A stretch of DNA of 64,000 nucleotides from Shewanella donghaensis (GCF_007567505.1 NZ_CP041783.1:1054001-1118000); one strand, 5' to 3'; counted from the first letter of the stretch, positions 1 to 8,380 are shown. Made by a program: numbers and translations. The notes: generated from the sequence alone by a model not told the origin.

Positions 1-411
1 AGAGTCGCTACAGAGTTTGGCGCTACTGTTGTCGCACCACAGGATATTTATAGTCAAGATGTCGATGTCTATGCCCCATGTGCTTTGGGCGCGACAATTA
101 ATGACACAACTATCCCATTATTAAAAGCAACGATTGTGGCTGGGTGTGCTAATAATCAATTAGCTGAAGTTCGTCATGGTGAAACATTAAAAAGTATGGA
201 TATCCTATACGCTCCAGATTATGTCATTAATGCTGGTGGTATTATTAATGTCTCATTTGAAAGTGATTATGATGCTGCAAAATCAACGGCTAAAGTTGAA
301 GAAATTCATGCAACATTATTAAAAATATTTAGCAAAGCAGATGCAGAAGACCGCACTACCGGTTCAGTTGCTGATGAGATGGCTCGTAACATCATTAATA
401 ACGCTAAGTAA
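1..411 (+). CDS. Leucine dehydrogenase (Glu/Leu/Phe/Val dehydrogenase family), C-terminal part
   Basis: Only the last 136 codons are present; the frame is open from base 1, so the gene begins upstream of the window. The family is cytoplasmic NAD-dependent amino-acid dehydrogenases, and the closest fit is leucine dehydrogenase, which reversibly deaminates branched-chain amino acids to 2-oxo acids. Seen in the sequence: the motif YAPCALGATIND, then CANNQL, then APDYVINAGGIINV, all landmarks of the dinucleotide-binding half, and a helical C-terminal tail. A TTG at 85 could be mistaken for a start but would discard conserved sequence. A strong terminator follows directly, so this is the last or only gene of its transcript. 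The family is secure; leucine as preferred substrate is inferred from resemblance. Confidence 0.88.
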   Translation, partial: RVATEFGATVVAPQDIYSQDVDVYAPCALGATINDTTIPLLKATIVAGCANNQLAEVRHGETLKSMDILYAPDYVINAGGIINVSFESDYDAAKSTAKVEEIHATLLKIFSKADAEDRTTGSVADEMARNIINNAK

Positions 412-437
412 TTTCATAACACCTTTATTGAAAACTA

Positions 438-467
438 AAGAGCACCTTTATCGGTGCTCTTTTTTTA
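438..467 (+). terminator. Rho-independent terminator of the leucine dehydrogenase gene
   Basis: A 9-bp stem (AAGAGCACC / GGTGCTCTT) with a 6-base loop is followed by a run of T. It lies about 27 bases after the stop codon. Confidence 0.9.
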
Positions 468-707
468 TTTAGACTTTTACTTAGCTTTTTATTTAACATA
501 TCTCTAGAAAATTCCCATCACAATTCGGTACTACACTTCTTTTTCATCATGCATTTCTATCATTATGCTTCTTTATCAACAAGGTGGCACGGTCATCTGT
601 AATTCAAATATTTTAAAAATCTTGAAATTCATTTTTAGACAAACGGCAATGTCCAAAAAATGCGTATCTTCAACTTAAGTGCTTATATCTGCCCCCTGAC
701 TATGTAA

Positions 708-872
708 ATTGCCTTAACGTGTTACATTTCTCGATTTTGGCATCGACGTTATTTTAGTATCAATGCAGATGTTGGTCATTGTGTCGATAACTCGGTACTC
801 GTCGACCTAGAGGATCATAAATTTATAATGCGACCAGGTAATATTGATTATCATATAAAAATACCCGATTAA
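708..872 (+). pseudogene. Possible coding remnant with no start codon
   Basis: This open frame of 54 codons has no ATG, GTG or TTG start but reads like real protein (for example FSINADVGHCVDN and DLEDHKFIMRPGN) and ends in TAA. It sits alone in the 577-base gap between the dehydrogenase terminator and the CBS-domain gene. I do not recognise the family. It may be the 3' end of a lost gene, or chance. The rest of the gap shows no other gene. Confidence 0.3.
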
Positions 873-988
873 CCTATCTTCATTATCGTTTTACATTTGC
901 CAATTCAGTTTACTCATTGATACGCCCAGCATATTTGGTGTTACTTCAATTGTCTGATATAAGTAACTAAATACAGGGAGAAAATGCC

Positions 989-1417
989 ATGAAAACAATT
1001 GAAACAATAATGAGCCCACGAGTTGTGACAATCGATATGGATGATCGACTGAACACAGCGAAAGAAATTTTCGATAATGTACCTTTTCATCATTTGGTGG
1101 TTTTGGATGAAGACAATAAAGTGGCAGGCATTCTTTCTAGAAAAGATTTAGTTAATGCTATTAGCCCCAATATTGGTACCGCAGCAGAGCTAACCCGAGA
1201 TATCGATACTTTGCAAAAACGCGTACACCAAGTGATGTCACACGAACCTATTGTCATTGCACCGGATTTATCGATAGATTTAGCAGCCAAGCTCATTTTA
1301 ACTGAAGGGATAACCTGCCTGCCTGTGTTAAAAGACAAACAGCTTGTAGGCATTATTAGTTGGCGTGATCTCTTAGCGCATTACTGTCACCTTGGTGAAG
1401 TCGTGCCTGTTGAGTGA
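989..1417 (+). CDS. CBS domain-containing protein (two CBS motifs)
   Basis: A 142-residue cytoplasmic protein made of a pair of CBS domains (about residues 1-60 and 75-138), which usually form one Bateman module that binds adenine nucleotides. Seen: the opening TIMSPRVVTIDMDD, the first-domain core LVVLDEDNKVAGILSRKDL, and the second-domain core LPVLKDKQLVGIISWRDLL. There is no attached catalytic or transport domain, so it is a stand-alone Bateman protein. The start is supported by GGGAG a few bases upstream of the ATG. It stands alone, with gaps on both sides. The bound ligand and the partner regulated by this module cannot be told from sequence. Confidence 0.88.
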   Translation: MKTIETIMSPRVVTIDMDDRLNTAKEIFDNVPFHHLVVLDEDNKVAGILSRKDLVNAISPNIGTAAELTRDIDTLQKRVHQVMSHEPIVIAPDLSIDLAAKLILTEGITCLPVLKDKQLVGIISWRDLLAHYCHLGEVVPVE

Positions 1418-1647
1418 CCAACGGGTAAGGTACTGAATTAAATACAGTAATCTATAACATTAACACTTAAAGACTAAAAAGCTCATCGTTATTTTTTCCA
1501 CTTTAGTTGTTTTAAAACAACAAAAATATATTTATCAACCTCAACAAATACATAGCCTCGGTTTCAAAAAAACTTCATTTCATTGACTGGAAAATGTCAC
1601 ATTTCTCTGCTTATCTTTAGGTAGCTTAACAAGCCAAGGAGAAGCTT

Positions 1648-1992
1648 ATGACAAGTTTTATATATCAGCTAAACCAAGAAAGAATTGAGTTGCATGCCAG
1701 CGACTGGAACGGCTTTGAGCGAGTATTAATCAACGATGAAGTGGTATCAAGTAAAATTAATTTCGGTCCGCGTAGCACTCACCAAATTAAGCTACAAAAT
1801 GGCAAACCTTGCATGTTGCAGTTGCTTATTGATCCCCAAACAGAACAACTCACCTGTCGGGTATACAAACAAAACGAATTAATTGCCAATTTAAAACAAG
1901 GTAAAGCGAGGCTGTTAAGCAGTAAAGTCATTTTTGAATCAGGTGTATTACTGGCTTGTTTAGCAAGCTTAGGGCTTTACTGGCTGAGTTAG
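1648..1992 (+). CDS. Hypothetical protein with one C-terminal membrane segment
   Basis: I do not recognise this 114-residue protein. It has no signal peptide. The first 90 residues look like a soluble, beta-rich domain with charged turns (NDEVVSSKINFGPRST, LIDPQTEQLTCRVYKQN). The last 19 residues (about 95-113) form a hydrophobic helix ending at the C-terminus, suggesting a tail-anchored inner-membrane protein facing the cytoplasm. A good ribosome site (AAGGAGAAG) precedes the ATG. It is a single gene that converges on the next gene, with a shared perfect hairpin terminator between them. It could be a small envelope stress or cofactor-handling protein, but nothing here shows that. Confidence 0.65.
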   Translation: MTSFIYQLNQERIELHASDWNGFERVLINDEVVSSKINFGPRSTHQIKLQNGKPCMLQLLIDPQTEQLTCRVYKQNELIANLKQGKARLLSSKVIFESGVLLACLASLGLYWLS

Positions 1993-2063
1993 AGACTTGT
2001 TATCTTGTCCTTCGCCTCCTGACTTGAAACGTTGCTAAACTAGATTTCGCAAAATATAGCTCG

Positions 2064-2104
2064 TTAAACAATAAAAGCCACTTTAAGTGGCTTTTATTGT
2101 TTAA
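2064..2104. terminator. Bidirectional terminator with perfect 19-bp stem
   Basis: Bases 2064-2082 and 2086-2104 are exact reverse complements around a 3-base loop. The core is AAAAGCCACT / AGTGGCTTTT with T-rich flanks on both strands. It lies between the convergent genes ending at 1992 and 2149 and can serve both. Confidence 0.9.
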
Positions 2105-2148
2105 CAACTCGTATGGCTTATCAATCTGCAACAATATTGGATTATGGT

Positions 2149-2547
2149 CTATTTGCATAAAGATAGCGTGTTGTTACTGATGCAAACAAGGTGTACATTT
2201 TTATAGCTACCGCTGCCTGCTGTCACCGTTGTGATGGTGATTTTCTGAAGTGATTCAGACTCATCAATAACAACAGACAAAATTGTTCCATCACGGGAAA
2301 TGATAAGCCCATCGATAAAGTCCCCCACTATCAAGTCAGCATATAATTTAATACTAATAGTACCGATTGAGCGTGGTTCAAGCCGCCCTTCTGCAATCAC
2401 TAGGCTTTGATTATTATCAAGTGGATACGCTTTAATAAACGTGCTGCTGGTTGATGTGTTTATCTGATAACCATCCTCAGCATAGGAATGACTAGCAATG
2501 AGCAACAACATCGCGCTTAATAACATCAGTAGTTTCGATTTCATCAT
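2149..2547 (-). CDS. Hypothetical secreted protein
   Basis: A 132-residue protein of unknown function. The N-terminus (MMKSKLLMLLSAMLLLIASHSYA) is a classical signal peptide with cleavage after SYA, so the mature product of about 109 residues should be periplasmic or surface-exposed. The mature part is beta-rich and contains GSYKNVHLVCISNNTLSLC near the C-terminus, with two cysteines that could form a disulfide. The ribosome site AGGTGA lies just upstream of two adjacent ATG codons, and the second ATG has the better spacing. It is a single gene sharing the downstream terminator with its convergent neighbour. I recognise no family. Confidence 0.6.
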   Translation of the reverse strand: MMKSKLLMLLSAMLLLIASHSYAEDGYQINTSTSSTFIKAYPLDNNQSLVIAEGRLEPRSIGTISIKLYADLIVGDFIDGLIISRDGTILSVVIDESESLQKITITTVTAGSGSYKNVHLVCISNNTLSLCK

Positions 2548-2699
2548 GTCACCTATATATTGGTCAGCAAACTTAACGATAGCAGTTACTCAAATTTCTT
2601 AGAGCAACCTTGTCCCTTACAAGCTAGATAGCAACTTTCTAGCTTACTTTTGATGACTGGGATTAGCTTGCTAAAGCGTTTATTACCCAAATCTAGTTT

Positions 2700-3436
2700 G
2701 CCATGTTGAATAAATCAACGTCGTGGTCTTCAATTATACTAGTTATAAATCGCAAGTTTTCTTTAAGTATTTCCAAACTTCGTTTGGATTAACGTCGTGG
2801 CGCTTCGCCCACACCAGAGTCAAGGGGGAAAGTGCTTGTCCCCCTTAACAATCCCTCAGCACCCCCAACGAAAAATGCTGAAAAGCGCATAATTTTCGAC
2901 GGGGATTGATCCAGCTTCTGACTTCGTTTGTAGACTGCTTCGGTAATTGTCGAAAAGCCCTATCGCTTCCAATAGGCCATCCGTGGCCTAACGAAAGCTA
3001 GCTTGGCATCCATGCCAAGCTCACGGCCTTTTCTCGATGACCTCAATTCAAATTGAGCCTTTTAGGCTTTTAATGTTATACATTTTCTAACTTTGCTCTT
3101 GTTATTGCCACGAATGCAGTCAAATCGAAGAGACAATAATCCCAATGTAGATGCGTTCAAGACCTTCGAAAACATGGCGAAGTTTCACAGTGTGAAACGC
3201 TCTGAGCGAGAGGCATGGATGCCGAACTGGCAGTTTAATATGGATGTTATTTGTTTTCGCAGAGCCCACATGGATGTGTTTACGGCGTGTCTTGGATGTA
3301 TCTGCATAAAAGCCTGCGGCAGGCAATGGATTAGATTGAAGTGATAGTCTGCTGTAATTGTTCCAATATGAATGAAGTTTGAACCTGGCGCTGGTAACTC
3401 GTTTCTGCCCCAAAGTGCGTTACGCGTTATTGCCAA
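2700..3436. repeat. Degenerate interspersed repeat, Shewanella-type, with several inverted repeats
   Basis: The higher G+C, the dense short palindromes and the lack of coding on both strands mark this as a repeat element and not a gene. Palindromes seen: AAGGGGGA / TCCCCCTT (2822-2846), TAGGCCA / TGGCCTA (2973-2990) and AGCTTGGCAT / ATGCCAAGCT (3000-3021). The segment around 3190-3340 (GCGAGAGGCATGGATGCC, then ACATGGATGTGTTTACGGCG) resembles phrases I recall as recurring between genes in Shewanella and related genomes, where they are often mis-annotated as small proteins. Copy number cannot be judged from one window, and the boundaries are approximate. Confidence 0.5.
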
Positions 3437-3491
3437 TCAGATTATTACATCTAATGATAGACACTTGGTTGAAGTTAGATCACTTACAAAA

Positions 3492-3517
3492 TAGTGGCCA
3501 ATTTTTGTCGGCCACTA
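3492..3517. repeat. Small palindrome TAGTGGCC / GGCCACTA
   Basis: An 8-bp inverted repeat around a 10-base loop. Closely related palindromes occur at 4932-4957 and 5067-5094, so this may be one copy of a small mobile or REP-like hairpin. Confidence 0.5.
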
Positions 3518-3751
3518 CAAGTATCAGCATGACGATACGGCGATGATTTTGTGTCAGTTTTACTGCTTAACAGCTGACTGAAAACACAGCAGGCGATTCA
3601 CTTCGGTGCAAGTAGGCGTTATTAATGTGCATTGTCTGGCGATGAATCTATGTGGTTAATGCTTAGTTGCTGAAAAATACAGCTAATATAGTTGGCGCGT
3701 TAGTTGCTACTCCTTTAGAGGTATTATCAAGTAAAGTTAAGAGGCAACATT

Positions 3752-4120
3752 ATGAAGTTTTATAGTCGACGATTTATTAAACCTGAGCATTTAAACCCTG
3801 CTAATTCATTATTCGGTGGCCAACTCTTAAGTTGGATTGACGAAGAGGCTGCTATTTTTGCAGGCTGCCAGATGAAGAGTTCGAGCCTAGTCACTAAGTT
3901 AATATCAGAAGTGAATTTCATGACGCCAGCGCGTCAGGGAGATGTTATTGAATTTGGCTTGTCGCTTATCAGTTATGGGTCAAGCTCAATAGTCGTTGCG
4001 TGCCAAGTGCGTAATAAACTCACCCATGCCCCGATTGTGCGCATAGATAAAATGGTATTTATCCATGTGAATGAACAGGGATTACCTGAGCCACATGGTA
4101 TGCGCGCCAACGCAGCCTAA
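3752..4120 (+). CDS. Acyl-CoA thioesterase (hotdog fold, YciA/BACH-like)
   Basis: A 122-residue single hotdog-fold protein that should hydrolyse acyl-CoA to free acid and CoA in the cytoplasm. Seen: the family signature NPANSLFGGQLLSWIDEEAA near residues 16-35, where the Asp/Glu pair of the active-site helix lies, followed by the strand region VNFMTPARQGDVIEFG. Its length matches the short YciA-type acyl-CoA thioesterases. The GAGG ribosome site at 3741-3744 supports the ATG at 3752. It is a single gene. A second, only distantly similar, hotdog thioesterase is encoded at 31901-32335. The acyl-chain preference cannot be read from the sequence. Confidence 0.85.
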   Translation: MKFYSRRFIKPEHLNPANSLFGGQLLSWIDEEAAIFAGCQMKSSSLVTKLISEVNFMTPARQGDVIEFGLSLISYGSSSIVVACQVRNKLTHAPIVRIDKMVFIHVNEQGLPEPHGMRANAA

Positions 4121-4175
4121 TAAAGATAGATAAACTGTTTTATAACGCGGTTCTTCGGGAGGCCTTTATACTGGT

Positions 4176-4385
4176 TCAATCTTCACTGAGGTCATCTTTT
4201 ACGGAGTTAACGGCATCGCGGGATGCATGGTCGATAGCGCGAGTAGCATCTCGTGTTGCATGACCAATGTCAGTGGTGACCTCTTTGGTCGTTTCACCGA
4301 TCTGGCGGCCAGTATCTTGAAGTTCTGCACAAGCGCTGACAGTGGTTATTGTGGCGAGCACCATTATTAAAGCGGGTAATCTCAC
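4176..4385 (-). CDS. Small helical lipoprotein
   Basis: A 69-residue predicted lipoprotein. The start is a GTG at 4385, with GGAT upstream. A hydrophobic signal of about 18 residues ends in the lipobox VSAC, so the mature protein would be about 50 residues anchored by a lipidated cysteine. The mature part is an amphipathic, charged helix with a repeated pattern (GHATRDATRAIDHASRDAV), reminiscent of entericidin-like or coiled-coil envelope peptides. It converges on the thioesterase gene, 55 bases away. Function is unknown; the lipobox and helix pattern make it a credible real gene despite its size. Confidence 0.65.
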   Translation of the reverse strand: MRLPALIMVLATITTVSACAELQDTGRQIGETTKEVTTDIGHATRDATRAIDHASRDAVNSVKDDLSED

Positions 4386-4454
4386 TGTATCGATCCATTT
4401 ATTAGATAATTGCTGGCACTATGCCAGCAATTGTTAATTGGATCCAGCTTAGGC

Positions 4455-4930
4455 TTAGTGCAGTTTTAGGTGCGGATGAATTATGCGGCTAATACCTTTT
4501 GCGAGCATGAGCAAAGTCCCTTTCACTGGACCGTATAGCTCAATAAGGTGTCTTCTGTATAACGAGGTGTAAACAAAGCGTGCAATCTTACCCTCAACCA
4601 TGACGCCGCCGCCAATGAACGACATTAAATTACCAACGGTGCGGAATTTTGACAGGTTGACGAGTGCGGCGAGTGCGGCGAGTGCGGCGAGTGCGGCGAG
4701 TGCGGCGAGATCTTTATAGACATAGTTTTTTGATGCCGGTTTTCATGCTAACAATAGCTTAATATTGTCTGCCGTCATCAGTGCCATCTGGCGTGCAGAT
4801 TGGCCTCGGGGTGGCACCCAGCTGCCATCTTCTTGGGGGCAAGCAGCACCATCACTTGATTGATATGGTTACTCTCTAACCCGCCAATCTCCTTTAAAAA
4901 GTCAGGTGCTTTAACTCCTGTTGACCAGAT
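4455..4930 (-). pseudogene. ndh: Decayed 3' end of an ndh-type NADH dehydrogenase gene
   Basis: Translating the minus strand gives pieces of type II NADH:quinone oxidoreductase in the correct order. The first is [19 protein letters not shown]. After a frame change come [20 protein letters not shown] and TADNIKLLL; then, after a gap, NYVYKDLAAL. The last is the C-terminal block LVNLSKFRTVGNLMSFIGGG through LKLH, ending at a stop at 4455-4457. The FAD-binding segment between the first two blocks and part of the following linker are missing, and the whole N-terminal two thirds is absent. This is therefore a non-functional remnant. The order and identity of the blocks are seen directly; the family assignment comes from known Ndh sequences. 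Confidence 0.8.
4662..4709. repeat. 9-bp tandem repeat, five copies, inside the ndh remnant
   Basis: Five exact head-to-tail copies of GAGTGCGGC plus a partial sixth. On the minus strand each unit codes for Leu-Ala-Ala, expanding the single LAAL of the normal protein (between YVYKDL and VNLSKF) to a run of about five. The copies are identical, so the expansion is recent or still active. Confidence 0.9.
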
Positions 4931-4931
4931 G

Positions 4932-4957
4932 TAGTGGCTTAGTGAATTTGGCCACTA
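4932..4957. repeat. Small palindrome TAGTGGC / GCCACTA
   Basis: A 7-bp inverted repeat at the upstream edge of the ndh remnant, related in sequence to the palindromes at 3492-3517 and 5067-5094. Confidence 0.45.
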
Positions 4958-5066
4958 ACATTTAGTTGAACACACTCTTGATATAGAAAAAGTTATTTGA
5001 AAGTTTTTAGTATTACACGCATTCCTAACTTGGAAATGTCCAAAAATAAGCTCTCTCGATTCTAAA

Positions 5067-5094
5067 TGAGTGGCCATTCCCCCTTGGCCACTCA
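5067..5094. repeat. Palindrome TGAGTGGCCA / TGGCCACTCA
   Basis: A 10-bp inverted repeat with an 8-base loop, about 120 bases downstream of the cti stop codon. It may act as a weak terminator for cti (short T run on the minus strand). It shares its core with the palindromes at 3492 and 4932. The rest of 4931-5213 shows nothing else. Confidence 0.5.
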
Positions 5095-5213
5095 AACAAA
5101 ATGATGAGTTAAATTGATAACAAATCTCTCGTAAACAACAGTTAAATTATTTTAAAATCATATACAAGAATACTAGTAATATTGAAGCCAATTATCTTTC
5201 ATCGCTAATATGA

Positions 5214-7616
5214 TTATCTGTTTTGAATTCGATTGTAATCAAGTATGCCTGCATCTATTGGATGATTTTTTTTGTATTGCGTCATCAATATGTCACTAAA
5301 TGCCCAAAAAGAAGGGTCAGTTCTTCGAACGCCATAGCTATCTAATAAGCTTTTGTAATCAGCATTGGTTTTGACCTTGAGTACTTGAGCGACTAATGCA
5401 GGTAGCTGCGCTTCTTTTACGCGCCAAAAAGCATTGGGGTAACTGCCAAGTAGGCCGTTAACCAGTGTCACATTATCGCGTTTATATAGCCGGTTGGATT
5501 CTTCATCAAATAAGCTAGAGATGTTTTTATGGGCACTGTTTCTTATTAGGGTGAAAAGCTGAGGTTCAACAGAGGTATCTGCAGCTTCAATCACAATATA
5601 AGTAAGTTCAGGGAATATAGATGCACTTTCCCCTTGTAGATGATTAATCCTTTGAAGGTGCGCCTTACTCTCATCTGAAAGCTGGGTTGACTCAAGTGCA
5701 TAACGGGTTGGCGTTACCTTTGCGACTCGCTGCTTGAGCATTTGCAATAATTCATGCTTAGGGTCGTTTGTCGTATAAATAACTTCTGTGGGTTTACTGA
5801 ACTCATTGATATTGCCTTCAAGATGATCTGTTAAATACAGACTTGCATCTTGATACCAATCAGCAAGCTCTTGGTGACGGTTTTTCGTTGGTAACAAGGT
5901 TAAAAAGTTCGACTCACCTTCCATGCGAAGAAGATCCATGTACATGCGAGTAATTAATTGATGGCCAAAATTACCATAGACATCATAACCAGCCACAAGC
6001 AGGTAATGAATGCGCTCTAATAACGAATAACTGATAACCCAAGCGGTTTTAGGTTGCTCACCGATTAAGCCTTTCACGACTGATGCATTATCAAAATGGC
6101 GAAATACCGTTAGGCTAGCATTAGCATTCGTACCATTGCCGTCCCAAATTAGCTGAGTCGTTAAGTGCTCATTATTTTCGAATTCTTCTTCCAAGAATGC
6201 ATTTTTAGCCCGAAGAAAGCGGCCCTGTTGTCTAGCATATTTAATCCAATTACTAACCGGTCGCAAAGTATTGCTTTCCTGCTCAGCAGGAAGTGTCAGG
6301 TTGTCGGCCTGTGAGCGATAAAATTCATTTAATTGTGAGAGGTTAGACATATCAGGGTCGACAAAAAATACCCAAAATCTGTCATTAATAACATCAAGTG
6401 CAAGCTGTCCTCGACATACCGGGCCTTTTATATACGCCATAATGGTATTTTGCGCATTATCGAGCATAAACTTATAGCGCGCCTCTACAGGTAATTCTGT
6501 GAAGGCGATAAGCGGATTTGCAGCAACTGATGGTTTATAGCTTGGTAAAGCGCTAACTGTATAATTGGGTTCAATAAACAATGACTTTATACGCTTAAGC
6601 TTTTCATCGCTAAGTGCATATGGCATATGTGTTTTATCGACAATGGTTTCGCGCACTTGCTCTAAGCGATAGTAAAAAGAATCTGTCTTTGGATCATCGT
6701 AAGGTCGACGTGTTGCGATGACATCGATGACTTCTCCAGGGGCGGTTTTCGATCTAACCAATTTAAAAAAAGTGGGTACCCCTTGCGGGCCAATTTCCTT
6801 GTTCTCGAAATATAAATGTGAAACAAACAAATGTTCAAATATATAGCGACTTGATAGTTGTTGTTTTAATGATTTTTTATTAAGGAATGTTTCCCATTTC
6901 TGCACCGCTGTAAGTTCATTGCTTGAAGGAGGAGCGACAGCTGTCATTGGTGCTCCATCCACAAGCCACTGCAGCAAGATATTATTTTCATTGTTTGATA
7001 TTTGCGGTAAGCCATAAGGCATCCCCCATTTAGGGAAGTCCTCTTCATAGCTGTCCATTTCTTCAATTGATGGGCACTGTTGGTTTTGATCAAGGGAGAA
7101 GTCCCACGAGTCATCAAGTATGTCTTCTGTTGGTAAAGGATGGCTTTGTTTTAACAGTAGCATTCGCGCAATAACACCGGCTTGTATATTGGCTGCAGGT
7201 GATTGTGAGCGTTCATTCAGTACTGGAGTAAAGCCTTTATCACGCCATTGCGCCGTTGTTTGGGCATCGAGAAACATGCGAGTAGTATTTGCAGAAAGTA
7301 ACCGCGTACCTTGGTACACTTTATCTTTATTCGCACCACGGTCTATACCTTCAGCGGATGACATCTTAAGTTGACAAGGCGCATCGTAACAAGCGTGGCA
7401 GACAACACATCGGTTATCGATTATAGGTTTAACATCATTAATATAGCTTTGAGCCTGAACTGAGTTTGTTTCTACCATGCGCTGTTGGGGCTGCGCTTTA
7501 CCGTATAACTTATCGTAATTAAAACCCACAAAAATCGCGCAACCAGACAAGATAACACAAAGAAAAATTACCATTGTGCTGCTGTAGTACTTCAAAAATA
7601 AATTATACATAGTCAA
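5214..7616 (-). CDS. cti: Fatty acid cis/trans isomerase (Cti)
   Basis: An 800-residue periplasmic haem protein that converts cis-unsaturated acyl chains of membrane phospholipids to trans, rapidly stiffening the membrane under solvent, heat or osmotic stress. Seen: an N-terminal hydrophobic segment ending in LSGC, which fits a lipobox; the c-type haem site CVVCHACYDAPCQLK near residue 71; and the long conserved Cti body with MPYGLPQI and VLNERSQSPAAN. The length is slightly above the usual 750-780. The start is uncertain: a TTG at 7616 lies 7 bases after GAGG, and an ATG two codons later has poorer spacing. It is a single gene with no partner. The product identity is secure; lipoprotein status is inferred from the lipobox. 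Confidence 0.92.
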   Translation of the reverse strand: MTMYNLFLKYYSSTMVIFLCVILSGCAIFVGFNYDKLYGKAQPQQRMVETNSVQAQSYINDVKPIIDNRCVVCHACYDAPCQLKMSSAEGIDRGANKDKVYQGTRLLSANTTRMFLDAQTTAQWRDKGFTPVLNERSQSPAANIQAGVIARMLLLKQSHPLPTEDILDDSWDFSLDQNQQCPSIEEMDSYEEDFPKWGMPYGLPQISNNENNILLQWLVDGAPMTAVAPPSSNELTAVQKWETFLNKKSLKQQLSSRYIFEHLFVSHLYFENKEIGPQGVPTFFKLVRSKTAPGEVIDVIATRRPYDDPKTDSFYYRLEQVRETIVDKTHMPYALSDEKLKRIKSLFIEPNYTVSALPSYKPSVAANPLIAFTELPVEARYKFMLDNAQNTIMAYIKGPVCRGQLALDVINDRFWVFFVDPDMSNLSQLNEFYRSQADNLTLPAEQESNTLRPVSNWIKYARQQGRFLRAKNAFLEEEFENNEHLTTQLIWDGNGTNANASLTVFRHFDNASVVKGLIGEQPKTAWVISYSLLERIHYLLVAGYDVYGNFGHQLITRMYMDLLRMEGESNFLTLLPTKNRHQELADWYQDASLYLTDHLEGNINEFSKPTEVIYTTNDPKHELLQMLKQRVAKVTPTRYALESTQLSDESKAHLQRINHLQGESASIFPELTYIVIEAADTSVEPQLFTLIRNSAHKNISSLFDEESNRLYKRDNVTLVNGLLGSYPNAFWRVKEAQLPALVAQVLKVKTNADYKSLLDSYGVRRTDPSFWAFSDILMTQYKKNHPIDAGILDYNRIQNR

Positions 7617-7810
7617 TTGGCAACCTCATGGTTTGTTGCGTTTACATCAAATGATTAGTGATGGCTTTGTGGCAAAAAATTTGCTGTGGCTTCAGGAGTA
7701 ATCTTTCCCATCTCATTCAGCGATTAAATTAATCAATGATAAGAAATGAATTTGATTAGAAATATTTTGTATTTGAGATTAGCCTTTGCTGCTTGGGTTG
7801 CTATGGCTTG

Positions 7811-7927
7811 TCACCAATGAGTTATCTCTATCTCATCATGCCCTGTCATAGCGAGTAATTTGTCTACTTCTTCAATCACTTGGGGTGAGTTTATTGAATA
7901 TGCACCTATATGGCCTAACAAGCTAGT
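7811..7927 (-). pseudogene. Possible coding remnant without start codon
   Basis: The minus strand reads SLLGHIGAYSINSPQVIEE, then VDKLLAMTGHDEIEITHW and a stop. The composition is protein-like, but there is no start codon because a stop lies just upstream. I do not recognise the family. It may be the last 38 codons of a deleted gene. Confidence 0.3.
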
Positions 7928-8311
7928 TCAATATCAATTAATCTCGAATACACCTAGAGTAAGAACCACAAAACCTAGCCTAAAAGTAGTCTAGTTATAC
8001 TGTGCTATCAATAAACACAGCAATAGCCTAGTTAAATTGAGCTGCTCATCAGAGAGCGAACCCAGGCATAAACGAGTGTTATGTAAGTGATAGGGTTTTA
8101 CGCATTAGCTATAGCCTAGGTTTTACCAAAGATAAACTTCAATCTTTAGCGTCTTTTTAAGTGAAAAGACCTGTGAGGGTTGATAAAAAGTCTTACTTTT
8201 TATTGTTTAGTTGAATCTATCTTATGGCGCAAAGTGAAGGAGTGAAGCTGTGAAGCTGTGAAGACAAACACCTGACTTTAAAATCTGCCTAGTTCAGTTT
8301 ATTTTTAGCAT

Positions 8312-8333
8312 AAAAAAGCTACCCGTAGGTAGC
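8312..8333 (-). terminator. Terminator of rlmI
   Basis: Read on the minus strand, a 6-bp stem GCTACC / GGTAGC with a 4-base loop is followed by six T. It lies about 50 bases after the rlmI stop. Confidence 0.8.
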
Positions 8334-8380
8334 CTCAAATCCCCTGCCCTGAAGCAAGCTTTAGCGCAAATGGTGCAAAT

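Larger units (their letters stand above)
2548..3751. other. 1.2-kb gene-free stretch with repeat-like sequence
   Basis: There is no convincing gene here. Open frames at 3093-3344 (+) and 3120-3436 (-) overlap each other on both strands, lack ribosome sites and look like by-products of a repeat. The stretch contains several inverted repeats, described separately. The last 60 bases before 3752 carry the promoter region and ribosome site of the thioesterase gene. Confidence 0.6.
7617..8380. other. 764-base gap between cti and rlmI
   Basis: It contains the cti promoter region, a possible decayed coding fragment on the minus strand (7811-7927), an AT-rich middle with no open frame, and the rlmI terminator near 8312. 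No intact gene is visible. Confidence 0.6.

Noticed and set aside
3093..3436. Three overlapping open frames on both strands
   Set aside because: They lie within the repeat-like block, lack ribosome sites, overlap one another and resemble the usual false genes called inside such repeats.
4662..4709. Possible CRISPR or iteron array
   Set aside because: The unit is 9 bp with no spacers and falls in frame within the ndh remnant; it is a simple tandem repeat.
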